DNA of 64,000 nucleotides, taken from positions 1 to 64,000 of the forward strand of contig NZ_AXWW01000051.1 of assembly GCF_000482865.1 (NCBI RefSeq). Reading direction: 5' to 3'. The notes under the pieces were generated by a model. It was not told where the DNA came from, did no database searches, and worked only from the letters and a program-made list of their open reading frames with translations. Position numbers and translations under genes: made by a program. Positions 1 to 8,629 of the stretch are shown here, in pieces (position 1 is the first letter of the stretch; the number at the start of each line of letters is the position of its first letter). This DNA is from Actinokineospora inagensis DSM 44258. GTDB lineage: Bacteria > Actinomycetota > Actinomycetes > Mycobacteriales > Pseudonocardiaceae.

Positions 1-202
1 GGGGGAACAAGGTGGAATGGCGGGTGCGGAGGGTTAGTGGATGTGACCAGATAGTAGTTGTGTGGGGGAAATCATAACCCGGTTGAGCGAAGTGGGGGTT
101 TGCCGAGTACGTTTCCAACTCGGCAGTAACTTCGGGTGGTAACCCGGGTGGGGCTGGCTCGTTGCACGTGGGTGAACGGTCCGGGGTGGCGGGAGGTGGG
201 CG
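1..202 (+). promoter_or_regulatory. Upstream region of the mce operon with an inverted repeat
   Basis: This is noncoding sequence ahead of the mce operon. It contains an inverted repeat of 8-bp arms (TGCCGAGT at 101-108 and ACTCGGCA at 118-125) around a 9-nt centre, in the size range of a regulator operator or a leader hairpin. A purine-rich GGGAGG lies at 190-195 just before the GTG start at 203. I could not pick out a confident -35/-10 pair. Assigning the repeat to a TetR- or GntR-type mce regulator would be a guess. Confidence 0.35.
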
Positions 203-1261
203 GTGGGCGCCGAGGTGGTGATCGAGGGGCTGACCAAGAGCTTCGGCAACCAGGCCATCTGGCGGGACGTGTCGCTGAGCCTGCCGCCGGGGGAGGTGTC
301 GGTGATGCTCGGGCCGTCCGGGACCGGGAAGTCGGTGTTCCTCAAGTCCATGATCGGGCTGCTCAAGCCCGACCGGGGGCGGTGTGTGATCAACGGCGTT
401 GACATCGTCACCTGTTCCGAGGCGAAGCTCTACGAAGTCCGGAAACTGTTCGGCGTCTTGTTCCAGGATGGCGCGTTGTTCGGGTCGATGAACCTGTTCG
501 ACAACGTGGCCTTCCCGTTGCGGGAGCACACCCGCAAGTCCGAGGCGGAGATCAAGCGGATTGTGCTGGACAAGCTCGATCTGACCGGGTTGCAGGGCGC
601 GGAGCGGAAACTCCCCGGCGAGATCTCCGGTGGTATGCGCAAGCGGGCCGGGTTGGCGCGGGCGTTGGTGTTGGACCCGGAGATCATTCTTTGCGACGAG
701 CCGGATTCCGGGTTGGACCCGGTGCGGACCGCTTACCTGAGCCAGCTCCTGATCGACCTCAACGCGCAGATCGACGCGACCATCCTCATCGTCACGCACA
801 ACATCAACCTGGCGAGAACCGTTCCGGACAACCTGGGCATGTTGTTCCGCAAGGAACTCGTCATGTTCGGGCCGCGGGAAGTCCTGTTGACCAGTGACGA
901 GCCGGTGGTCGCCCAGTTCCTCAACGGGCGCAGGCTGGGGCCGATCGGGATGTCCGAGGAGAAGGACGCCGCGCAGATGGCCCAGGAGGAGGCGCACGCG
1001 GCGGCCGGGCACTCGGACGGGTCGTCCGATGAGGACCTGCGCGGGGTGGTCCCGCAATTGGAACCGACCCCGGGATTACCGGAGCGGCAGGCGGTGCGCA
1101 GGCGCAAGGACCGGGTCATGCGAATCCTGCACACCCTTCCCGACGCCGCCCGGCAGGGCATCGTCGACTCGCTGACCCAGGACGACAGAATCCGCTACGG
1201 GTTGACCGCGCCGACCCCTCGACCGCGTGTGGACGACACTCGGGAAACCGGTCGGGTATGA
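203..1261 (+). CDS. mceG: MceG/Mkl-type ABC transporter ATP-binding protein
   Basis: This is the cytoplasmic ATPase that powers Mce lipid import, related to MlaF/Mkl. The 352-residue protein has a Walker A motif GPSGTGKS at residues 37-44, the variant signature ISGGM, Walker B ending in CDEPDSGLDP, and the H-loop sequence IVTHN. After about residue 245 there is a charged extension of roughly 100 residues, as in Mkl-type ATPases and unlike short MlaF. The GTG start is preceded by GGGAGGTGGG. Its stop overlaps the next gene (ATGA), so it is coupled to the permeases. In Mycobacterium the ATPase gene is usually unlinked from the mce operons; here it leads one. Confidence 0.9.
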   Translation: MGAEVVIEGLTKSFGNQAIWRDVSLSLPPGEVSVMLGPSGTGKSVFLKSMIGLLKPDRGRCVINGVDIVTCSEAKLYEVRKLFGVLFQDGALFGSMNLFDNVAFPLREHTRKSEAEIKRIVLDKLDLTGLQGAERKLPGEISGGMRKRAGLARALVLDPEIILCDEPDSGLDPVRTAYLSQLLIDLNAQIDATILIVTHNINLARTVPDNLGMLFRKELVMFGPREVLLTSDEPVVAQFLNGRRLGPIGMSEEKDAAQMAQEEAHAAAGHSDGSSDEDLRGVVPQLEPTPGLPERQAVRRRKDRVMRILHTLPDAARQGIVDSLTQDDRIRYGLTAPTPRPRVDDTRETGRV

Positions 1262-2028
1262 AGGCGGCGACCGGGGCGTTGCGCGAAACAGGGCGGTTGT
1301 TCGCCCTGGCGCTCGACGTCGTGGTCAACGTTTTCCGGCGGCCGTTCCAGACCCGGGAGTTCATCCAGCAGTGCTGGTTCATCGCCAGCGTCACCATTCT
1401 GCCGACCGCGTTGGTGGCCATCCCGTTCGGCGCGATCGTGGCGCTGCAACTGGGCACGCTGATCGTGCAGTTGGGGGCGCAGTCGTTCACCGGGGCGGCG
1501 AGCGTGCTGGCGATCATCCAGCAGGCGGCGCCGCTGGTGACCGCGTTGCTGGTGGCGGGTGCGGGCGGGTCGGCGATCTGCGCGGACATCGGGTCGCGCA
1601 CCATCCGCGAGGAGATCGACGCCATGGAGGTCCTCGGCGTCTCCCCGGTGCAGCGGCTGGTGGTGCCCAGGGTGTTGGCCGCCATGCTGGTCGCCGTCCT
1701 GCTCAACGGGTTGGTCAGCGTGGTCGGCGTGATGGGCGGGTACTTCTTCAACGTCGTCCTGCAGGGCGGCACCCCCGGCGCGTACCTGGCCAGCTTCTCC
1801 GCGCTGGCGCAGTTGCCGGACCTGTGGATCAGCGAGGTCAAGGCGTTGATCTTCGGGTTCATCGCCGGGGTGGTGGCGGCCCACCGCGGGCTCAACCCCA
1901 AGGGCGGCCCGAAGGGCGTCGGGGACGCGGTGAACCAGTCCGTGGTGATCACCTTCCTGCTGCTGTTCTTCGTCAACTTCGTGCTGACCGCGGTGTACCT
2001 GCAGGTCGTACCGGCGAAGGGGAGCTGA
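1258..2028 (+). CDS. yrbEA: YrbEA/MlaE-family permease of the Mce transporter
   Basis: This 256-residue integral membrane protein is the first MlaE-family permease subunit, expected to form the membrane channel with the second YrbE protein. It has several hydrophobic segments and the conserved MlaE stretch with EEIDAMEVLGVSP, which forms the coupling helix towards the ATPase. It overlaps the ATPase gene by 4 bp and the next permease gene by 1 bp (TGATG), so the three are translationally coupled. Confidence 0.93.
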   Translation: MKAATGALRETGRLFALALDVVVNVFRRPFQTREFIQQCWFIASVTILPTALVAIPFGAIVALQLGTLIVQLGAQSFTGAASVLAIIQQAAPLVTALLVAGAGGSAICADIGSRTIREEIDAMEVLGVSPVQRLVVPRVLAAMLVAVLLNGLVSVVGVMGGYFFNVVLQGGTPGAYLASFSALAQLPDLWISEVKALIFGFIAGVVAAHRGLNPKGGPKGVGDAVNQSVVITFLLLFFVNFVLTAVYLQVVPAKGS

Positions 2029-2861
2029 TGATCATCGACTCCGCTCGCCGGATCGCCCGGCGCCCGCTGCGGGTGTTGGACCAGCTCGGCGACCAGCTCT
2101 CCTTCTACGTCCGGGCGCTGGCCTGGATCCCCCGCGCGCTGCGCCGCTACACCCGGGAGACGATGCGGCTGCTGGCCGAGGTCAGCTTCGGCAGCGGCGC
2201 GCTCGCGGTCATCGGCGGCACGGTGGGCGTGATGGTCGGCCTGACCGTGTTCACCGGGGTCGTGGTCGGCCTGCAGGGCTACGCCGCGCTCGACCAGATC
2301 GGCACGGCCGCGTTCTCCGGGTTCGCCTCCGCCTACATCAACACCCGGGAGATCGCGCCGCTGGTCGCCGGGCTGGCGTTGTCGGCGACGGTCGGGTCCG
2401 GGTTCACCGCCCAACTCGGCGCGATGCGGATCTCCGAGGAGATCGACGCGCTGGAGGTGATGGCGGTGCCGAGCCTGCCGTTCCTGGTCACCACCCGGAT
2501 CATCGCCGGGTTCATCGCCGTCATCCCGCTCTACATCGTCGGCCTGCTCACTTCCTACCTCGCGTCGCGGACGATCGTGGTCGAGTTCTACGGCCAGTCC
2601 GCGGGCACCTACGACCACTACTTCAACCTGTTCCTGCCACCGCAGGACGTGTTCTGGTCGTTCGGCAAGGTGCTGATCTTCGCCGTGATCATCATCCTGA
2701 CGCACTGCTACTACGGCTACACCGCCGGCGGCGGCCCGGCCGGGGTCGGCATCGCGGTCGGGCGGGCGGTGCGGACCACCATCGTCACCGTCGCGCTGGT
2801 GAACTTCTTCATCGGCTTCGCGATCTGGGGCACCACGACGACAGTGCGGATCGCGGGATGA
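2028..2861 (+). CDS. yrbEB: YrbEB/MlaE-family permease of the Mce transporter
   Basis: This is the second permease subunit, 277 residues. It carries the MlaE coupling motif SEEIDALEVMAVPSLPF and five to six hydrophobic segments. A cytoplasmic N-terminal region rich in arginine precedes the first membrane segment. The ATG start at 2028 overlaps the stop of the first permease by one base, and its own stop overlaps the mceA start (ATGA). The pair of YrbE genes followed by six Mce genes is the canonical actinobacterial mce order. Confidence 0.93.
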   Translation: MIIDSARRIARRPLRVLDQLGDQLSFYVRALAWIPRALRRYTRETMRLLAEVSFGSGALAVIGGTVGVMVGLTVFTGVVVGLQGYAALDQIGTAAFSGFASAYINTREIAPLVAGLALSATVGSGFTAQLGAMRISEEIDALEVMAVPSLPFLVTTRIIAGFIAVIPLYIVGLLTSYLASRTIVVEFYGQSAGTYDHYFNLFLPPQDVFWSFGKVLIFAVIIILTHCYYGYTAGGGPAGVGIAVGRAVRTTIVTVALVNFFIGFAIWGTTTTVRIAG

Positions 2862-4201
2862 AGACGATCCGGCGCAGGCTCAACGGTCTGCTGTTCATCG
2901 TGGTCATCGCCGGCCTGGTGGCGCTGAGCATCGCCTTGTACAACAAGGCTTTCACCCCGGTCGACAACGTCACGCTCACCACGGACAACGTGGGAAACCA
3001 GCTCGCGGTGCACTCGGACGTCAAGGTGCGCGGCCTGGTCGTGGGTGAGGTCCGCGGGATCACCCCGACCGGGGCGGGCGCCGAACTCGACCTCGCGCTG
3101 GAGCCGGACAAGATCGGGATGATCCCGAGCAACGTCTCCGCCCGGTTCCTGCCCAAGACCCTGTTCGGCGAGCGCTATGTCGCCCTGCAGATCCCCGACG
3201 ACGCCTCGGCCAAGCCGCTGGCCGCCGGGGACCGCATCCACCAGGACACCTCGGTGCAGGCCGTCGAGTTGGAGCAGGCGTTGCAAAGCCTCCTCCCGGT
3301 TCTGCAGGCCGTGCAGCCGCAGAAGCTGTCGAGCACGTTGACCGCGATCTCCACCGCGTTGCAGGGTCGCGGCAAGGACCTCGGCAAGACCCTGTCCGAC
3401 CTGGGCGATCTCGTCGGCGACCTGAACCCGCACCTGCCCCAGTTGCAGAAAGACCTGCGCACGCTGGCCACCGTCAGCGACACCTACGCCGATGCCGCCC
3501 CCGACCTGGTCCAGGCGCTGACCGACCTCACCGCGACGTCGAAGACCATCGCCGACCAGCGGTCCAACCTGGACGCCCTCTACGCGACGGCGACCACGGC
3601 GTCGCGGGACCTGGAGTCGTTCCTGCGGGTCAACCGGGGCAACCTGATCCAGCTCGCCGACACGTCCCGCCCGACGCTGGAGACGCTGGCCCGGTACGCG
3701 CCGGAGTACCCGTGCCTGCTGCAGTTGATGTCCGAGGACGTCGACGCGCTCGACAAGGCTTTCGGCAAGGGTACGAACAAGCCCGGTCTGCACGCGACGA
3801 TCGAGGTCACCGTGAACCGCGGCCCGTACAAGCCGGGCAAGGACGAGCCGCGCTACGAGGAGAACCGCGGTCCGCGTTGCTACGACTTCACCAAGTTCCC
3901 GTCGCCGTTCCCGCAGTCCCCGCCGGATGGCCCATTGCGTGACGGCGCGTCCAACCCGGCGCCCGCCCGGTCTGTCCAAGATGGACTGTTGCCGCCCGCG
4001 AACCCGGCGAACCCGGGCCAGACGAGCACGAACGCGGCGACCGACGGTGCCGACCTGGGTATCGCGAACTCGCCGCAGGAGCGGGCTTTCCTGGCCGAGC
4101 TCATCGCGCCGGACCTGGGTGTCCAGCCAGAGCAGGTGCCGGGCTGGTCGAGCCTGCTGCTCGGCCCGGCGTTCCGGGGTGCGGAGGTGAGCTTCAAGTG
4201 A
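2858..4201 (+). CDS. mceA: MceA, MlaD-domain substrate-binding protein
   Basis: This 447-residue protein is the first of six Mce subunits thought to form a periplasmic lipid channel. One transmembrane helix lies near residues 10-28, an MlaD/MCE domain near residues 37-110, then a long helical region with repeated leucine-rich coils. The C-terminal 100 residues are rich in proline, glycine and asparagine and probably disordered. It overlaps its neighbours by 4 bp at both ends. Calling it subunit A rests on position in the operon. Confidence 0.9.
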   Translation: MKTIRRRLNGLLFIVVIAGLVALSIALYNKAFTPVDNVTLTTDNVGNQLAVHSDVKVRGLVVGEVRGITPTGAGAELDLALEPDKIGMIPSNVSARFLPKTLFGERYVALQIPDDASAKPLAAGDRIHQDTSVQAVELEQALQSLLPVLQAVQPQKLSSTLTAISTALQGRGKDLGKTLSDLGDLVGDLNPHLPQLQKDLRTLATVSDTYADAAPDLVQALTDLTATSKTIADQRSNLDALYATATTASRDLESFLRVNRGNLIQLADTSRPTLETLARYAPEYPCLLQLMSEDVDALDKAFGKGTNKPGLHATIEVTVNRGPYKPGKDEPRYEENRGPRCYDFTKFPSPFPQSPPDGPLRDGASNPAPARSVQDGLLPPANPANPGQTSTNAATDGADLGIANSPQERAFLAELIAPDLGVQPEQVPGWSSLLLGPAFRGAEVSFK

Positions 4202-5232
4202 GGGGTCTCGCCGCGCCGCTGGTCAAGCTGGCCGTGTTCATGGTGGTCACCGTCGCCGCCACCGCCGTGCTCGCGATCAGCATCGCCAACGTCGACCTGG
4301 CCGACACGGACAGCTACGGCGCCCGGTTCACCGACGCCACCTCGCTGCTGCCCGGGGACGACGTGCGGATCGCCGGGGTGCGGGTCGGGCAGGTCGAGGA
4401 CGTCCAGGTCGCCGACCACAACCAGGCCCAGGTGACGTTCACCGTCGACGCGAACCGCAGGCTGCCCGCCTCGGTGGTCGCGCAGATCAAGTTCCGGAAC
4501 CTGGTCGGCCAGCGCTACATCGCGCTCAGCCAGGGCGCCGCGGACAACCCCAGTGCCGTGCTCAACCCGGGCGACACGATCCCGGTCAAGCAGACCAAAC
4601 CGGCGCTGGACCTGACCCAGTTGTTCAACGGGTTCAAGCCGTTGTTCCAGGCCCTGTCGCCGGACGACGTGAACAAGCTGTCCTACGAGGTCATCCAGGT
4701 CCTGCAGGGCGAGGGCGGCACGATCGACACGCTGCTGACCCACACGGCCTCGCTGACCAGCGCGCTCGCCGACCGGGACAAGGTCATCGGCGACGTGATC
4801 ACCAACCTGAACAGCGTGCTCACCACGGTCAACGCGCACGGCGAGCAGTTGTCCACCGTGATCGTCCAGGTGCAGCAGTTGGTCAGCGGTCTCGCCGAGG
4901 ACCGCAAGCCGATCGGCGACGCGATCGACGCCCTCGGCGGTCTGACCACAACGACGTCTGGCCTGCTCGGCCAGGCCAGGGAGCCGTTGAAGCAGGACAT
5001 CGCGAACCTGGGTGGGCTGGTGAAGACGTTGGACGACAACGAGTCCACCGTGGAGCACTTCATCCAGTTCCTGCCGACCAAGACGTCCGCCTTGACCCGC
5101 ACGGTCAGCTACGGCTCCTGGTTCAACTTCTTCCTGTGCGAGGCGTCCGGCGAGGTCGGGGTGCCGGGTCTGGTGACCACACCGCTGGAGATCCCGGTGC
5201 TGCCCGCCAACCAGGCCCGGTGTCTGCAATGA
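4198..5232 (+). CDS. mceB: MceB, MlaD-domain substrate-binding protein
   Basis: This is the second Mce subunit, 344 residues, starting with GTG inside the mceA stop (GTGA). It has one N-terminal transmembrane helix (residues about 8-28), an MlaD domain (about 38-112) with the typical DDVRIAGVRVGQV stretch, and a long coiled-coil-like helical body. Two cysteines lie near the C-terminus. It acts with the other Mce subunits in the cell envelope. Confidence 0.9.
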   Translation: MRGLAAPLVKLAVFMVVTVAATAVLAISIANVDLADTDSYGARFTDATSLLPGDDVRIAGVRVGQVEDVQVADHNQAQVTFTVDANRRLPASVVAQIKFRNLVGQRYIALSQGAADNPSAVLNPGDTIPVKQTKPALDLTQLFNGFKPLFQALSPDDVNKLSYEVIQVLQGEGGTIDTLLTHTASLTSALADRDKVIGDVITNLNSVLTTVNAHGEQLSTVIVQVQQLVSGLAEDRKPIGDAIDALGGLTTTTSGLLGQAREPLKQDIANLGGLVKTLDDNESTVEHFIQFLPTKTSALTRTVSYGSWFNFFLCEASGEVGVPGLVTTPLEIPVLPANQARCLQ

Positions 5233-5245
5233 GGGGGTGCCCGCG

Positions 5246-6238
5246 ATGAGGTCCTTCCGGTCCCGGAACCCGGTGCCGATCGGCCTGGTCAGCCTGTTGA
5301 CCATCGGTCTGGTGCTGCTGGCCGCGGTCTACTCCGACGACCTGCCGATCATCGGCGGCGGCACGACCTACAGCGCCGAGTTCGCCGAGGCCGCCGGGCT
5401 GCGGCCGGACGACGAGGTGCGGATCGCCGGGGTGAAGGTCGGGTCGGTCTCGGACGTGTCGCTGGACCGGGACCGGGTGGTCGTCCGGTTCAAGGTCAAG
5501 GACGCCTGGGTCGGCGACCAGTCCCGGGCCGAGATCAAGATCAAGACCTTGCTGGGCCAGAAGTTCCTGGCGCTGGACCCGGTGGGCACCAAGGTCCTCG
5601 ACCCGGGCACCCGCATCCCGCGGGACCGCACGACCGCCCCCTACGACGTGCTGGAGGCGTTCCGCGGTCTGGCCGACACGGCCAACGACATCGACACGAC
5701 CCAGTTGGCCAAGAGCTTCGAGGTGCTCTCACAAACGTTTGCCGACACCCCCGGCGACGTGCGCGGCGCGCTCAACGGCCTGCAGTCGCTCTCGCGCACC
5801 ATCTCCTCGCGGGACCGGGAACTCGCCCACCTGCTGGCCAACACCAAGCAGATCTCCACGACCCTGGCCGACCGGGACGCCGAGGTCACCACGCTGCTCT
5901 CCGACGGCAGCCTGCTGCTCAACGAGCTCAACAACCGCAAGAACGCGATCGCCGCGCTGCTCACCGGCACCAAGGACCTCTCGACCCAGTTGCAGGGCCT
6001 GGTGTCGGACAACACCGCGCAGCTCGGCCCGGTGCTGCAGAACCTCGACCAGTTGACCGCCATGTTGCAGCGCAACCAGGACGCGCTGGCCGAGGGCATC
6101 AAGAAGTTCGCCCCGTTCGTCCGCCAGTTCAACAACGCGATCGGCACCGGCCGCTGGTTCGACAACTACATCTGCGGGCTGCTGCCGCCGTCGATCGGCC
6201 CGGTCAACCAGCAAGGCTGTCTGGGGGCCGGGAAATGA
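5246..6238 (+). CDS. mceC: MceC, MlaD-domain substrate-binding protein
   Basis: This is the third Mce subunit, 330 residues from the chosen ATG. The ATG at 5246 is preferred over a GTG at 5237 because the Shine-Dalgarno-like GAGGGGG at 5231-5237 sits 8 nt before the ATG but touches the GTG. One N-terminal transmembrane helix is followed by an MlaD domain with DDEVRIAGVKVGSV and a helical region. The C-terminus has paired cysteines (YICGLL and QQGCLG) like those of MceB. Confidence 0.88.
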   Translation: MRSFRSRNPVPIGLVSLLTIGLVLLAAVYSDDLPIIGGGTTYSAEFAEAAGLRPDDEVRIAGVKVGSVSDVSLDRDRVVVRFKVKDAWVGDQSRAEIKIKTLLGQKFLALDPVGTKVLDPGTRIPRDRTTAPYDVLEAFRGLADTANDIDTTQLAKSFEVLSQTFADTPGDVRGALNGLQSLSRTISSRDRELAHLLANTKQISTTLADRDAEVTTLLSDGSLLLNELNNRKNAIAALLTGTKDLSTQLQGLVSDNTAQLGPVLQNLDQLTAMLQRNQDALAEGIKKFAPFVRQFNNAIGTGRWFDNYICGLLPPSIGPVNQQGCLGAGK

Positions 6239-6245
6239 GCGCGCG

Positions 6246-7442
6246 ATGAGCACCTTCAGCACCAAGGCCCGCCGTGACGCCGCCCGGCTGGTGACCGTCG
6301 CCTGCGTGCTCGGGCTGGTGGTCGCGGCCGTGTTGTGGTGGCTGTTCAGCGAACCGAACTCCAAGCGCTACACCGCCGTCTTCGCGGGCGTGGTCGGGCT
6401 CTACGAGGACAACGACGTCCGGGTGCTTGGTGTCCGGGTCGGCACCATCGACAAGATCACCCCGCGCGGGGACCGGGTCGAGGTGGAGATGTCCGTGGAC
6501 CGGACCGTGCAGATCCCGGCCGACGCGCAGGCCGTGATCGTCGCGCCGTCGCTGGTGTCCGACCGGTACGTGCAGCTCACCCCCGCCTTCACCGGCGGCG
6601 CCGAGCTGGCGACCGGCGCGGTCATCCCCAGGGACCGCACGGCCGCCCCGCTGGAGGTCGACGACCTCTACGCCAGCCTCGCCCGGGTCAGCGAGACCCT
6701 AGGCCCCAACGGGGCCAACAAGGACGGCGCCCTGGCCGACCTGCTGAACACGCTGGCCAAGAACCTGGACGGCAACGGGCAGGCGGTGCACGACACCGTC
6801 ACCCAGCTCGGGCAGCTCAGCAGCACCCTGTCCGGCAACTCCGACGACCTGTTCGGCACGATCACCCAACTGCAGAAGTTCACCAGCACGCTGGCCGCCG
6901 ACGACGACAACGTGCGGGAGTTCACCGGCGAGCTGGCCGAGGCGTCGAAGTTCCTCTCCGGTGAGCGCGGCAACCTGGCCGAGGCCGTCGACCAGCTCGG
7001 CATCGCGCTGACCTCGGTGCGGCAGTTCATCAACGACAACCGGGGCCGGATCAAGTCCAATGTGGACAAGCTGGCCTCGGTGACCAGGGTGCTGGTCGAC
7101 CAGCGGGCCGCGCTCGCCGAGACGCTGGACGTGGCCCCGCTGGCGCTGAGCAACGTGATCAACACCTACAACGCCTCGTCCGGGACGCTCGACGCGCGCG
7201 CCGACCTCAACGAGCTGACCCAGCCGCCGATCGTCACCGTGTGCAAGCTGGTCCGCCAGGGCACCGCGAAACCGCTGCCGACGACGCTGGCCGACCTGTG
7301 CGACCAACTGGCCCCCGTGGTCCAGGGCGCGGTCCCGCTGCCGTCGCCCGCCCAGGTCATCGAGTCCATGCGGAACGGGAAGCTCCCGATCCTGCCGCTG
7401 CCCGCCGCCGGTGACATCTACTCGCTCGGGGGTGGCACATGA
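6246..7442 (+). CDS. mceD: MceD, MlaD-domain substrate-binding protein
   Basis: This is the fourth Mce subunit, 398 residues. It has an N-terminal transmembrane helix near residues 17-35, then an MlaD domain (DNDVRVLGVRVGTIDKI) and a long helical, glutamine- and asparagine-containing body. The gap to mceC is only 7 bp. Its stop overlaps the mceE start (ATGA). The C-terminal part is proline-rich. Confidence 0.9.
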   Translation: MSTFSTKARRDAARLVTVACVLGLVVAAVLWWLFSEPNSKRYTAVFAGVVGLYEDNDVRVLGVRVGTIDKITPRGDRVEVEMSVDRTVQIPADAQAVIVAPSLVSDRYVQLTPAFTGGAELATGAVIPRDRTAAPLEVDDLYASLARVSETLGPNGANKDGALADLLNTLAKNLDGNGQAVHDTVTQLGQLSSTLSGNSDDLFGTITQLQKFTSTLAADDDNVREFTGELAEASKFLSGERGNLAEAVDQLGIALTSVRQFINDNRGRIKSNVDKLASVTRVLVDQRAALAETLDVAPLALSNVINTYNASSGTLDARADLNELTQPPIVTVCKLVRQGTAKPLPTTLADLCDQLAPVVQGAVPLPSPAQVIESMRNGKLPILPLPAAGDIYSLGGGT

Positions 7443-8629
7443 GGCGCCTGGCATTGGCCGCTGTGTTCGCCACCGCCGCGATGGCCTTGTCTAGCTGCGG
7501 TTTTACCGGGATCTACGACCTGCCGCTGCCCGGTGGCGCTGATCTCGGCGACCACCCGTACCGGGTCAGGGTGCAGTTCAAGGACGTGCTGGACCTCGTG
7601 CCGCAGTCGGGTGTGAAGGTCAACGAGGTCACCGTGGGTCGGGTCGACAGCATCGCGCTGGCCGCCGACGGGTGGACCGCCGAGGTCACCCTGCTGGTCA
7701 ACGGCGGCGTCGACCTGCCCGCGAACGCCCTCGCCCAACTGCGCCAGTCCAGCCTCCTCGGCGAGAAGTACGTCGAGCTCAGCCCGCCGCCCACCCAGGC
7801 CAGCGGCAAACTCGCCGACGGTGCGCTCATCCCGGTCGACCGCACCAACCGCAACACCGAGGTCGAAGAGGTCTTGGGCGCGCTGTCCATGCTGCTCAAC
7901 GGCGGCGGCGTCGAGCAGTTGCAGACCATCACCAAGGAGCTGAACGCGGCGACCGACGGCAACGAGACCGCGCTCCGCTCGTTGCTGGGCAACGTCAACA
8001 CCATGGTCACCACGCTCGACGCGGGCAAGGACGACATCGTGCGCGCCCTCGACGGCGTCAACCGGCTCGCCAGCACCCTCAACGCCCAGAAGGACCGGGT
8101 CGCCGACGTCGTCGACAACATCGGGCCCGGTCTGCAGGTCCTCGCCGACCAGCGCCACCAGTTGGTCACCATGCTGCAGAGCCTCGACTCGCTGTCCGGG
8201 GTCGCGGTCGACACGGTCAACAAGAGCCAGGCCGACCTGGTCGCCGACCTCAAAGCCCTCACCCCGACGCTGCAGAAGCTCGGCGAGGCGGGCACCAACC
8301 TGCCCAAGTCCCTGGAGCTGCTGCTCACCTTCCCGTTCACCGACCAGGCCGTGAAGGGCGTTCAGGGCGACTACTTCAACCTCTACGCCAAGATCGACCT
8401 GAACCTGCAGGACATCGTCGACAACCTCAGCCGTTCCCGGCAGAACCCGCTGCAGGACGTGCCGATCGTCGGGCAGTTGACCAACGGGCAGACCGGCGTC
8501 CCCGCCAACGCCCCACCACGACTGCCGTTGCCCGCCATGCCGTCGTTGCCGTCGTTGCCGGTGCCCAGTACCTCGGGCAACCAGCACCAACCCGGACTGT
8601 TCGACATCCTGCTGGGCGGTGGGGCCTGA
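7439..8629 (+). CDS. mceE: MceE, lipoprotein of the Mce complex (LprN-like)
   Basis: This is the fifth Mce subunit, 396 residues, and the lipid-anchored one. The N-terminus is a lipoprotein signal with the lipobox LSSC and the acylated cysteine at residue 20. An MlaD domain (about residues 40-115) and a helical body follow, and the last 60 residues are rich in proline, serine and asparagine. Position five with a lipobox matches LprK/LprN-type MceE proteins of mycobacteria. Confidence 0.92.
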   Translation: MRRLALAAVFATAAMALSSCGFTGIYDLPLPGGADLGDHPYRVRVQFKDVLDLVPQSGVKVNEVTVGRVDSIALAADGWTAEVTLLVNGGVDLPANALAQLRQSSLLGEKYVELSPPPTQASGKLADGALIPVDRTNRNTEVEEVLGALSMLLNGGGVEQLQTITKELNAATDGNETALRSLLGNVNTMVTTLDAGKDDIVRALDGVNRLASTLNAQKDRVADVVDNIGPGLQVLADQRHQLVTMLQSLDSLSGVAVDTVNKSQADLVADLKALTPTLQKLGEAGTNLPKSLELLLTFPFTDQAVKGVQGDYFNLYAKIDLNLQDIVDNLSRSRQNPLQDVPIVGQLTNGQTGVPANAPPRLPLPAMPSLPSLPVPSTSGNQHQPGLFDILLGGGA

